Below, piece by piece: positions 31,294-41,639 of a stretch of DNA of 48,872 nt. Under the pieces are notes generated by a model, which saw nothing but the letters and a program-made list of their open reading frames with translations, ran no database searches and was not told the DNA's origin. The position numbers were made by a program, and so were the translations under genes. Origin of the DNA: Spirogloea muscicola (Eukaryota; Streptophyta; Zygnematophyceae; Spirogloeales; Spirogloeaceae); the NCBI GenBank assembly GCA_009602725.1, contig WELB01000095.1:93030-141901 (forward strand). Reading direction: 5' to 3'. Each line of letters opens with the position of its first letter. The stretch's first letter is position 1.

Positions 31294-33268
31294 ATGGACG
31301 ACCTGCCGGACGTCTGCCTCTCCGCGGTGCTGGAGCGCGCCGCCGCCAGGCCACAGGCCCAGCCAGCTTGGGCCGCCATCGTTCAAGTGTGCCGCCGGTG
31401 GCGCCGCCTTGCCCGAGCCGCCATCGCGGAGCTCTCTCTGCGGGTCCGGGGTGGTGGTCACGGCTCTCCCGGGCGGCCGGGGGAGCCGGCGATGCTGGGC
31501 CCTGCGCTGGTCGCCACCATCCCTTCTCTACGCGCCTCAGTCTTGACTTCCGCTACCTGCGAGGCCACCGTCACGCCACCGGACTCCACTTCCTGTCGGC
31601 TATCACGACGCTCACCGACTTGCGAGTCAGGCTGGCGGGTGTTTGTACATTCGATGATGACTACGACAACGCTGAGAACCTGCAGCCGCAACTTTGGGGC
31701 CATAAGCTTGCTCAGAAACGTAGTGCGAGCGCTCACTTTGGATGACACGCGTCTTTACTTTTCCCTGGCTGTCATTGCCGGCTTCACGGCACTTGAGAGC
31801 CTCTCATTGACCTACTCGCGAGCTGCCGGTAATGTCCTGTTGCTCTTATATATCGCCTGATGTCTTGCTGCATGCTTCTGCTTGTTCCACGCACAAATAC
31901 GTCTGAACCCAACAGCTCTGTTTCGCAAACAGTTGCAGATACCCAGTTGCTGGCTTGGTATCTTCTCATCTCAAGCAGATGCAGACATACACATCATTGC
32001 TGCTGCTTGCCGGCACCTGACAGAACTAGAGCTGTGGCTCTCCAACGAGAGGACACACTGGTCTGCTCGCATCACTGATGTTGGCTTGGAATCAATCTCC
32101 AAGCATGTGCCCCAGCTTCGCAAACTCCACATCCGAGACTGCACCAGCATTACTGACAATGGGATTATGCAGTTGGCCATTGGTTGCTCGCTGCTGCAAG
32201 ATTTTAGAGTGCAATATTGACCCAATCTCTCTGTTCAATGTGCTTATGAGATTCTGAGGACGTGCCCGGAGATGAGGAGGCTGCGTTGTCAAAAAAACTG
32301 GAGCTGCCATTGGCTGCATTCCGCGCCAACTGCAACTTTTGATATGTCAAGGCTGGAAGTACTGGAGTGTTACGTGCCCGATGGTGAGGCTGTCACCTCT
32401 ACTGCCATGGCTACCCTGGCTTCATGCTGCACACAATTGCGCGAACTACATGTGCACACTATTTGCATCCCGCATCCAGATGGCAGCAGGCCAGACCCCT
32501 TGGAGAATTGTCCACCTACGCCAGCGCTTGTGAACTTGTCAATGAGGGGATTCACATTGAGAATCACATCCTTCCTGGCGTTCTTATTCAATGCCCCTCA
32601 ATTGGAGAGACTGAGCTTAGAGGCTTGCGACTTGGTCGGTTCAATACAGGCGCTTCCCGCTATATCTTCTCTTCGCTTCCTTGAGTGTCGTTCATTATTT
32701 TTCAAGCCAGCAGTTGACTTCTGGCAATTTGGTAAGTGGTGCCCAGATTTGACTTCCTTGACAACAATCATGTCACATCGTGGAGCCAATATGTTGGCTT
32801 CATCAATTGCAGGATGCAACAGATTGGTGACTCTCAGAGTTGGGGCCTATTCTGGGGAACGTCAGGAGCAACTCTCGTGGACCTGTCCTCCACTGGGAGC
32901 CTTGAGAGCAATAATCTGCACGAGAGTGCATTGGCAAGACTTGGCTGCAATCACAAAGGCGTCACCGCATTTGCAAGAAGTGAATCTGAGAGACTGCGAA
33001 CCGTGAACGTGGAGGTAGTCCTTGACCTTCTCTCTTTGTGGTCCGAACTTCATTATGTCAGATTCTGGCTCTGCTCTTCAGATTTGGTAGATGGCTTAGC
33101 AAACGAAGTGCACATTCTCCGAGGCATGTAAACGAAGTAGTACACCTAGAACTTGTAGATGGAGACTGGGGCCTCGATTGGGGTGATTATGATCCGGATC
33201 GCATAGAGGCAATCTCTACGACATATCGTGTCCATCGATGTGGACAATGTGTTCACTACTCTCTTTGA
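31294..33268 (+). pseudogene. F-box/LRR locus E, opposite strand, multiply broken
   Basis: Exon 1 is 31294-31828 (MDDLPDVCLSAVLERAA, CRRWRRLARAA) and exon 2 starts at 31979 with the same phase-1 junction as the paralogues. In exon 1 the segment from about 31535 to 31690 is homologous in another frame (LSLDFRYL, LSAITTLTDLRVRLAG), with return to the first frame at LLRNVVRALTL, so the frame stays open. Exon 2 has TGA at 32218-32220 where paralogues have a Cys codon (QHCPNLSVQ-like). It also has a frameshift near 33003 after LRDCEP and another near 33120 before HLELVDG. The final STYRVHR stretch is still recognisable. It is the only plus-strand member of the cluster. Confidence 0.8.
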
Positions 33269-33964
33269 GATGGAAGCGAGGCTCAAGCAAAGTTGCTGTA
33301 GTACTTGTCAATGTGGGGTACATGGAAGTAGCAATACTTGCACAGTGTAATTGCCAACTTGCGATGATCACTGTGGCATGCAGATGGGCTCTCTTAGATG
33401 GTGCCATTGTTAAGCTTAAAATGGAACCTTGATGCAAATCATGGGAGCCATCATTAAGAGTGAGGCCATTGCAGGCTAGCGCGATTGCGCAAAGAATTCG
33501 CATTGCCAGTACACAAATACAGCTTGATGCAAAGCACAATCTCGTCTGAAAACTGGTGAACCCAAACAATGTGATTAGCTGGCAATGGCAGGGGAAGATG
33601 TAGTTGTGCAGCTCCTGCACCAGGTTCGAGCCATGATCGGCTGCATGGTTACGAGGATACATTTGCAACACAGGTCGGAGAGCAAGCGGGGCCCTGTATG
33701 AGGAACTGGCTGCTAGGAGCCAAATGGACAAGTGTGGGACAGCTGAGTATACTCTTCCTTTAGAGGGCGGTGGCTGTGATCGGCCAGTCAAGAAAGAGAT
33801 GACCGAGGTTGGAAGTGACCAGAAAAAGCGTAAACACAAGAAAGAAGAGTGCCTCTTCCAGTAAAGGGCGATGGCTGTGATTGGCCAGCCCAGAAAAAGA
33901 ATGGACAAAATTCGAAGGGGCCAGAAAAGCGCTAAAGCACACAAAATATCAAGTGGCCAATGGG
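33269..33964. other. Downstream flank of locus E with a duplicated retroelement tail
   Basis: After the shared GAGATGGAA...GAGGCTCAAGCAAA flank of the F-box/LRR family there is no gene. At 33758-33846 and 33850-33960 lie two adjacent, diverged copies of the inverted retroelement tail (GGCTGTGAT-C/T-GGCCAG). Confidence 0.5.
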
Positions 33965-34920
33965 TGCTCAATGTGCCGTAGTGAGCAGCCAACGGTCAGA
34001 GAAATTAGTTTCTGGGGTAGCAGGCCCCCTGTCTCTAGCCCGAGGCAGCAGCCAGGCGCGACCGTCGCGCAGATGCAATGCGTGTGCCGTTGATTGCTGC
34101 AGCGATACTTAACAGGCGCATAAGATACACCTCGGCTCTTTGGACCTTGTCCAATCTTTTTGGGCTGGCCATCCACCGCCACTGCCTTAATTTGGAAGAG
34201 CTGTTCTTAGTTGGGGGTTGACAGTATGCAAGAGGTGCATAAGCGGACTGCCCTCTGCGCAAGTTCGGGGTGGTCCGCAAGCAGCACATCGTGGGCCGGG
34301 TGAGGAGCCGCCTGGAAGGGCAGCGAGGCGGGTTCCACGTCCACAGCCGCCTGCTCCAGCATGTGACAACATGTCGATAAATTGCTGAACCACGGGCGAG
34401 GCGACCTGCGCCCAGCTGCCCAGGTACGCTGCCCGGCAGCTGCGAGCAAGTGGGCAGCAGCCCAGAGCACCATACCCCACTGGCAGGGAGGCCTGTTGAA
34501 CAGCGGCCAGCCAGTCGAGGAAGGCCAGATGCTGAATGAAGGCCACCGCGCTAGTCAGAATGCCTGCATCGAATGTTGTAATTACGGCCTGCGCTGCTGG
34601 AAAGGGGGAGAATAGCCCCGACCAGGTACTGCTGGCGGTGCTCAATGCACCTGGTTAGCATTGCCAGCGCCAACTGCATGTCCTGCAGTTCCCGTGGGCG
34701 GTCCGCTGGCCAGAGGTGCTCCAGCAGCCGTGCCTGCATTCCCTCCATCACGAATGTAGGAGTGCCAAAGGGAACCCCAAGGACAGTGAGACCGCCTGTA
34801 GGTGTCTGGCATATTGCAGGCAGTTGCAGTTGGGTCAGCAGGCGTGCAATCGCTGCAGGGGGGCGAGGAGGGAGGGAGGCCGGCGGCTGGCGATGATGGC
34901 GCATATAAAGGAGGTGGCGG
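33965..34920 (-). mobile_element. Non-LTR reverse transcriptase thumb-region fragment
   Basis: The minus strand from 34920 reads PAAIARLLTQLQLPA, then GGLTVLGVPFGTPTFVMEGM, LEHLWPADRPRELQDMQLAL and HRQQYLV. After a frame change it continues AQAVITTFDAGILTS, FLDWLAAVQQASLPVGYGAL and AAYLGSWAQVASPVV. This is the usual region after the RT catalytic core in non-LTR elements. A further relic at about 34110-33980 (RRSRLAAASGLE) represents the C-terminus, with the zinc-knuckle/endonuclease part deleted between. The RT active site itself is absent. Confidence 0.7.
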
Positions 34921-34981
34921 AAGCTCCCGAGCATACAACACCAATGGTGATAGCACCACCACCAATGGAGTTCAAGAATCC

Positions 34982-35367
34982 AGAGTAAAAGTCGGCCAAG
35001 CTCTGACAACTCAGCGTAAGTGCAGTAACATCGTTGTAGAGCACTGAGTAGGATTGCAAGCCCTGCGGAAGCGTAAATTTCGAGAAGCCCAAAACGGACT
35101 CCTGGAAAGCGCTCATTGGGGCATCGATGTTGCCGGCTATGACAATTTCAAAAGCAACAGCTTCAAGCTGGCAACCAGGGCTTGAAGCTGTTGCTTTTGA
35201 AATTGTAATAGCCGGCAACATCAGACGCCCCAATTAGCACTTTCCAGGAGTCCGTTTTGGGCTTCTCGAAACTTACGCTTCCGCAGGGCTTGCAATCCTA
35301 CTCAGTGCTCTACAACGATGTTACTGCACTTACGCTGAGTTGTCAGAGCTTGGCCGACTTTTACTCT
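34982..35367. repeat. Long palindrome: about 187-bp arms, 11-base spacer
   Basis: The left arm 34982-35169 and right arm 35181-35367 are reverse complements except for a handful of mismatches and one indel, for example TATGACAATTTC against TATTACAATTTC. The spacer is about 11 bases. The right arm ends two or three bases from the point where exon 2 of F-box/LRR locus F breaks off, and the left arm abuts retroelement sequence. A transcript through it would form a very long hairpin. Confidence 0.88.
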
Positions 35368-36094
35368 CACGGCAAGAAGCAGCGATAAGGTGTATATCTG
35401 TATCTGCACCATCAGCGGTTGTGATCGACTCAGCGATGCATCCAAACTGAGTCAAGGTAGAGGTTGGACTTAGACATACTAGTCAGTGCACCAGTAACAG
35501 TACGCAGCACGCAGCAGACGATTTGGCAGCTTATGAAAGCATGAGGCACATACCATCAGCTACCGCATTGGATAAAGTGAGGCTCTCCAGCTTTGTGAAG
35601 ACTGCGATGTCAGCCATGGGGAAGATGTGGCACGTGTTATGAAATACGAGGGCTCGCGTAACGTTGCTGAGTAAAGTAAGATTCAGAAAGGTGCGGTACA
35701 GGTCCTCGTCATCGATGTCGATACTATCCCACTCCGCCAGCTCGACTCGCAAGTCAGTGAGCGTTGAGATGGCCGAGAGGAGGTGTAGGTCATCGCGTGG
35801 CATGTAGTCGATGTGAAGGCTGAGGCGCGTCAGAGCAGGAAAAGCGGAGGCCAGCGCAGGGCCCAGCACCGCCGGCTCGCAACGTCCGTGAGCACGAGTC
35901 CTCTGGTCCCTCAGTGATATCTCCGTGGTGGCGGTTTTGGCCAGTCGGCGCCACCGGCGGCAGACGCTTACGATGGCGGCCCAGGCGGGCGGGGCGTAGG
36001 AAGGAGTGGTCGCCCATGGAGGAAGGATAGGGTAGGGCCTGGCGGCAGCGCGCGCCAGCACCGACGACAAGCACTCGTCCGGCAGGCTGTCCTT
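35368..36094 (-). pseudogene. F-box/LRR locus F: exon 1 plus 5' end of exon 2, truncated by the palindrome
   Basis: Exon 1 is 36094-35554, with the F-box (LPDECLSSVLARAA, CRRWRRLAK) and the D-like TEISL and LSAISTLTDLRVELAE segments. The position of the initiator ATG is AAG (36094-36092, KDSLPDECL), so the start is lost. An insertion of about 15 codons (ILPPWATTP) interrupts the F-box. Exon 2 starts at 35403 in the expected phase and encodes TDIHLIAASCR, then ends abruptly at about 35368 against the palindrome. No downstream LRR part continues on this strand. Intron and flank are very similar to locus D. Confidence 0.82.
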
Positions 36095-36479
36095 GGCGGC
36101 GGGCCGCAGCGGGCGGTGGCGTCGGCGGCGAGCACTTGCCTCGGGGACGGGTGCGGAGGGCCGCCAACTGACGGGGGGGCGGCACCATGCAGTGGGGCCA
36201 AGCTGCTGGCGCGCGCGCTCCAAGCGAAGACGGCGGCTAGCAACGTCGTCAGCCCGACGGCGTCCGTCACCTCTTGTTCATGCTATTTGCGCCTTTTGAC
36301 CACTACAGACCTTGTACGATCCTTTGGGCTGGCCTCTCATTGCCATTGTCATAATTATACGGCTCCTACAGCAACGGCCGTACTTGAACAACCCCCAAGT
36401 AAAATCCCTACGTTAAAGCAAGACCATCACATTGAAAAGGAACGCTGAGAGCAGCCCAGTCGGGGGGAGAAAGCTCAGG

Positions 36480-37290
36480 ACTGCTATTCACAGCCCCCGC
36501 CCCCTTCTGAAGAGCTCACTTCTGCTAAAACACACGTTTGTGCAGTGGCTACAGCGACTGGTGCCTTCTTGTCCACATGTTGCAATCTCTAATGTTTTCT
36601 TGCAATTGTGGATTCCAAGTGGTGGACAGGCCCATGAGAGCCACCTGTAGTGCCACCAGTAGTTGGCCTGAACACTTATTTGCCACATCCAGCAACTGCT
36701 GAAGCCAAGGTCTCGCCTGTACAGTGAGAGCCGCAATCAGCTAAGGACGTCAGCTTGGGGCACCATATATCAATGTCCCAGAGGTCAACAGTTGGCCAGA
36801 TGTACAGTGACAGTGATTTCAGGAATAACCAGGAAAATAAGAGAAGGTAGCGCTTGCATAGCACGAACCAATGGCACTTCTCCAAGCTCTAAGTTCTCCA
36901 ATCGGGGACATTGACTACGGATGCTACAAAGGACGTCACTTGCATCTAGAACCACAAGTCCTTCATTCACAAGTGCTAGTGTTGGCAGATGGTCCCCCGT
37001 GAGTCGGCCCGGCTGCTGACATCTGACCGTGGATCGTGCGATTTACGGTCCGAATGAAAAGCATGGACAATCCGTACACAAGATACCGGCAATCTTGCAA
37101 GCTGGTCCTGCAGATGCGGACAACCCAAGGCCAGAATTCTGATCACACTGTCTCTGATGACGCGGCAGCCTTGGATGCGAACTCTGCGAAGCTGGGGTTT
37201 GTGTTTGGGATCAACTGCAAGCCAGCATCAGCGAAGGCAGCCCACTGCTCCTCGTGGCAGGGCCACAGCTGAAGCTTTGGGGTGCCCGCA
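36480..37290 (-). pseudogene. F-box/LRR locus G: strongly decayed LRR exon
   Basis: The minus strand reads in shifting frames FADAGLQLI, LRRVRIQGCRVIRDS, ILALGCPHLQDQL, SQCPRLENLELGEVPLV, AMQALPSLIFL, DIDIWCPKLTSL, LASAVAGCGK and HGPVHHLES. These follow the order of the intact exon 2 of locus B. Several stops and frameshifts separate them, and the segment homologous to the C-terminal third is missing. No F-box exon is found upstream of it. It might be the missing 3' part of a locus that once joined F, but order and orientation do not allow a simple join. Confidence 0.7.
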
Positions 37291-37409
37291 GCAGACGTAG
37301 CTTACTGAGAGGCGAAGGCAGCCGCTGGCAGGCTCCCAGGCGCTGCCCGAGGGCCGCAGTTACTCGCGGGCCAGGACAGCAGTAGCCGCCATGGAGGTAG
37401 CAGCTCTTC

Positions 37410-37920
37410 CCAAGGTGGCGAGGGCTGTAAAGCCAGCGCAAAAAATGATGAGCAATCTTGAAGCAATTGGAAAGCGCAACAGAAAAGCAAGAAGCCACTG
37501 AGGATGGCTGCTCAAACAACCCCTAGTCAGCAGGGGAGGCCTTGTGGGGAGAAGGGCTCGCCCATTGAGGATATGGGCTGGGTAAAGCCAGCCCAAAAGA
37601 GTAACAAAGTACTGTGGGGAGGCCTCTTCCTGGCCGTCTCGCTGCAGCGGTCCATGGCCCGCGCACTACACCTGCGTGCCGGTCGAGCTCTCGCTGCTGC
37701 CTCTGGCTCTGGTCAGGGGACCCACTTCCAGGAGCCTAGCTTCTCTGACCTGCGCCTGCTTAGCATGGGGTACTAAGTGATTCGTAGCTGCTTTGTTTCT
37801 TCTTGTGCTTGTTTTTCTTAGCGCTTCCCCTGGCTCCCTTCTCGTACTTTGTCCATTATTTTTTGGGCTGGCTGTTCCAGCCCCTATCCTCAATGGGCGA
37901 GCTCTTTCTTCATTAGGGGA
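37410..37920 (+). mobile_element. Non-LTR element 3' end and tails
   Basis: The plus strand at 37610-37776 encodes GGLFLAVSLQRSMARALHLRAG-RALAAASG and ends SDLRLLSMGY with a stop. Its 3' tail follows, with GTCCATTATTTTTTGGGCTGG, CCAGCCCCTATCCTCAATGG and GCGAGCTC at about 37850-37905. At 37425-37600 inverted tails of the same family precede it (GGGCTGTAAAGCCAGC; GCTCGCCCATTGAGG...CCAGCCCAAAAG). Confidence 0.7.
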
Positions 37921-38521
37921 AAACGGATGTGGAAAATATCTGCATCCACAGGGGGCGAAAACTGTGGAAAGCCAGGGCAGTAAGAATGTAAGCTCATTCA
38001 ACAAATGGCTTTCATGCATTGCTCCAATCTCCCCAGATGGAAAGCTGCTGTTAGAGCTGCAAGATTGCGGTTCCGAGGCTCACAAAGAAGCTCCCCGACA
38101 TACCCCTGCGACAGTCATTGACCGCTCAAGAGGGTGAGGACAAGAACCTTCGGGAGCCGCCTAGAGTGCGCCCGCACCTCCCGCCTCCCTACTCCGTTCC
38201 CCAGAAGCCTCTAGTAGCTCCTCCCTCCCTCCCCGCGGCCCCCTCTGAGCTTCGCCCTGGCCCCCTCGCCCGGGGCGCCAGCGGGCCTCCCTCCCCCCTC
38301 CCTCCCCGCCCTCCGCTTTGTCCTCTTAGCGGCCCTCTCGCCTTCCGGCTCCACCTCCCCCCTCCCAAACTCTGCACCACAGCCCCTCGCCACCGCCAGT
38401 CCTCGCCACTTCCATCGCCGCCGTCGCCGCCGTCNGCAGCCGCCGCCGGGCCCGCCGTCGCCGCCCTCCTCGCCGGCCCTGCTCAGCGGAGCTCCCGCCG
38501 CCACCTTCGCCTTTGCCAGCC
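37921..38521. promoter_or_regulatory. Putative promoter / 5' leader of the IQ-BAG gene
   Basis: A strongly pyrimidine-rich, C-rich stretch (about 38150-38430) gives way to CCGCCGTCG triplets just before the ATG at 38522. Open frames here are compositional. No TATA box is clear. One N is present near 38434. The role as leader is inferred from position. Confidence 0.4.
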
Positions 38522-40648
38522 ATGGGTGGCGGCGCCTTCTTCGAGGACCTCTTCGCCGCGCCCGGCGCCTGGCCGCCAGTCCCGCCACAGGCCGGCCTCG
38601 CGCGCGGCAGCCCCTTCGTGCCCGCCGCCGTCGACCTTCACCGACGGCAGCCGGCGGCAGCACGTCCGGAGAAGCTGGCGGGTGAGCGGAAGCTGGCCGG
38701 GGGGCAGCCGCGCCCCACCCAAAAGGACAAGGCCGTTGCTGCACACGACGGGGACGTTCGGCACATGGCTGCCAACGGTCTCGGTGCGCGGCGCCCTGCG
38801 GAGACTGGGAGGCCAGTAGTTGTACCAGTGCATTGGCCGTCGTCGAAATTCAGCGGAGAAGCAAGCACCAGCAGCGCACAGCACAATGGAGAGTCTGTGG
38901 TACCAGAGGTGGCGAAGGAGAGCAAGCCTCAAACTGTGCCAGTGCCGGTGAAGGAAGGAAAGGGGGACGCTGGCGGTCCAAGCATTCCCACCAGGCCGCG
39001 TATGGAGCAGCCAGCTGCTGCAACCAAGATCCAGGCGGCATTCCGGGGGCATGCTGTGCGCGCCAGTCGGCCCTTGCAGCAGCTGCGCAAGCTCGTGAGC
39101 TTGGCGGGCTCCTTGAAGGACCTGCAGACATCTTGGGAGACGGAGGACAAGCAGTTGCTGCGGACTGATGCCAAGGTCGACCGGCGATGGGCAGAGCTGG
39201 TCATGAGTCACCTCCTCCAGCTTGACAGCATCCAGGTATTGAGCTGCATCCAGCTAAGGCCATTTGTGCAGCTTGCTGTAGTGTTTCTGAACCACAAATC
39301 TTCACAACACTGCCCAGTAAGGCATGCTTGCTGAGATGTTTGCAACAGAGTACGTGATGAATGTGGATCCATTAAGCTGATGATTTGACTTGTCTGAGTT
39401 TCATTGACTGTAGTTGCAAGCATTGAGTTTCATCGACTGTTTCTGCATCTTGCATTCCTTGCCCCATGCGAGCGTTACTGACTATCAATGCATGTTTGTC
39501 CTGTGCAATTGCAGACTACCAATGCATCAGTCAGGCAGCGTCGTCGGGAGTTGGTGAAGTCTGCAGTGGCTTTCCAGGAGGCCATTGATGCAGCAGTTTC
39601 CAGCACCCCCTCACAGGCATCTGTCGAGACCCCTGCCACGGAGCTGAATGCTGAGCTGACGTCTGGCTTGGAGCCGAGTTCACCAGCCAAAGACTTGGTC
39701 ATGGAGTACGCCTCCAACGCCAGCATTGCTCATGAAGTGGAGCCGTCACACCAAGAGCCAGTAGCAACCTGCGAGTCTCGAGTACCAGAAGTACCAGAGG
39801 GTGCTGACAGTGTATCATCCGTTGAAGGCAACACAGAACCTGAGGCTGAGGCCAGCAAGACTGTGACGGGCGTGCCTACAGAGCCACCTGCCAGCAGCTA
39901 CCAGCTACCGGAAAGCCAGCCACTGGAAAGCCAGGGGCTACCATCTACCTCAGTCGAGCAGAAAGCAGAGGTCTTCAGTAGTTCTGATAGTGTTGTGGCA
40001 CAGCCTGAGGAGGCAGCTGCAGAGGATAGTGATACGGCAGCCGAAGCTGAGCAGTCCACAGCTGATGCAGTGCCCAGCAAGCCGGAGGGCCTCTGCAGAA
40101 GTGAGCAGGAGGAAAGTGCTGATGTGGCCGTGAATCTGGCAGACGTCTCTGGACAGCAGCAAGAGCCTCACGAGGCGGAGGAGCTACAGCAGCCACTGCC
40201 ACCACCGCCAAGTGAGCAGCCAGCACAGCAGCAGCTGCAGCAACTGCCACAGCAGCAACCTTCTGAGCAAGTGCCAGAGGTATCACAGCAGGAGTCATCC
40301 CTGCAGCCAGCTCTACAGCCAGTACTGGACTTGCCACAGCAGCAGCAGCAGCAGCAAGATGAGATATCAAAGGAGGACAGCAAGGCGCTTGCCATCAAGT
40401 ATCTGGTGCAGAAGGTGCAGCAGCAGGAGAAGGATAAGGCGATGCTCAAGCTGACGGCAGACCTCTACCAGGCTGCACTAAGTCGCTCTCTTAGCGAGGT
40501 GAAGGCCCTGAAGGTTGCCCTGGCACAGCAATGTGGCGGCCAAGTACCCCACGTGTCTGACTTGAAGACAGGCCACCGTGCTGGTCACAGCTACCTGCAA
40601 CTGCCACCAAACCCCCACCAGGGGCTGAGCTCCAATCTTAGTCGGTAG
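38522..40648 (+). CDS. IQ-motif BAG-domain protein (plant-type co-chaperone), two exons, 615 aa
   Basis: Exon 1 is 38522-39235 and exon 2 is 39515-40648, joined in phase 0 at CAG|GTATTG and TTGCAG|ACT. The start is MGGGAFFEDLF. Residues about 166-185 form an IQ calmodulin-binding motif (AATKIQAAFRGHAVRA). They are followed at once by a BAG domain (about 190-262: ELVMSHLLQLDSIQ, then VRQRRRELVKSAVAFQEAID). The IQ-then-BAG order is that of the plant BAG5/6/7 group, whose BAG domain binds Hsp70 ATPase domains. The intron splits the BAG domain. The remainder is acidic and low-complexity (Ser/Glu/Pro), with a Gln-rich segment (about 463-520, six Gln in a row near 40340). A predicted coiled coil (SKALAIKYLVQKVQQQEK onwards) precedes a short tail. 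No signal peptide. Role in stress or proteostasis is inferred from the family. Confidence 0.85.
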
Positions 40649-41639
40649 TTGGTAGAGATGCTGGTGACGTTGGGCAGAGTATTGCACGCCTCTGACATGC
40701 TTCAGCAAGATGCAAGGATCTGCTCAGAGGCCTTGACATCACTGCTGGATATTTCCCAGTCATGTTCTGATCCAAGAACTGTATAATAGAAGACGCTCCA
40801 CAAATTATTACTTGCACCGACTGTGCTGACTGAGTGATCGAGTTGCCTATTCCATCTAGTTGATCCTGGACAGATTGTCAGTAAGTAGTGAAATGCAGTG
40901 GACTTAGTCATTATAAAATCAGTGGAGAATGGATGTAGTCATTCTCGAGGCACGTTGCAAGTCATCACATGCCTGCCCTGATGGGGCAGGCAGTAGCAGG
41001 CATCCAGATGCACACTTTATGCACGGTTCTCTACATAGTTGAGGTAGTTACTTTTAGGTCAGGACTAGGGCCAGTTGGCCTTTCCAGTAGGCATTTAAAA
41101 GTAGGGCATGATGTCCACTTGAGGGGATCTATAGAAAATTTAACCTGGAAGATTTTATCCCACCTGCTCAAAGGCAACAATCATCAAATTCCTCGAATGT
41201 AAAACCAGCCACCAAGACTGCAGAGGCGTGCCTCCGTGGAACTGGCAACCTTCACAATCTGAAATGTGGGAAAGACATACATAAGCTGCCGCAGGCAAGA
41301 CTAATATCATCCTTCTGACCTTAACTTAGTCGAAGTGTGGCAGCACGAAAAAGTTGTATGCTGTGCTGGGTCTCTGGATAGATGAAACAAAGACGTGCAT
41401 CTTAAATTAGTGCTGCTCCTAAGCTTTATGTTGGGCTGTACGGTGTTGCAGTAGTTCAATTCCTGGCTGCCGAGAAGTGACGTCTTCCTTTGTTCATAGC
41501 ACTGAAGACTGGCTCTTTAAGAAGGGCAGCGCCAAGAGTGCAGTCGTGTGCAGGTGGACACACATGAGAAGGAGCACGGAGGCAGGAGGGGGTGAGTTAT
41601 GGCCGGGGGGGTTGAGCTGCCCTCTCGTAGGTGGACTCA
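40649..41639. other. Intergenic region downstream of the IQ-BAG gene
   Basis: No gene supported. The 3' untranslated region of the BAG gene should lie at the left end. Composition is less GC-rich than the coding regions, and short open frames are unremarkable. Confidence 0.5.

Noticed and set aside
34187-35233. Novel gene from the minus-strand frames at 34187-35233
   Set aside because: The lower part matches the thumb region of a non-LTR reverse transcriptase and the upper part is one arm of the palindrome, so it is repeat sequence.
13643-37290. NLR-type immune receptor cluster
   Set aside because: The genes have an F-box and leucine-rich repeats but no nucleotide-binding (P-loop, NB-ARC) domain.
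38118-38819. 233-codon Pro-rich frame overlapping the start of the IQ-BAG gene
   Set aside because: It arises from the C-rich leader and an out-of-frame reading of the true exon. The in-frame IQ and BAG motifs identify the real frame.
40212-40454. Ser/Cys-rich frames opposite or alternative to the Gln-rich region
   Set aside because: They are CAG-repeat shadows of the Gln-rich segment of the IQ-BAG protein.
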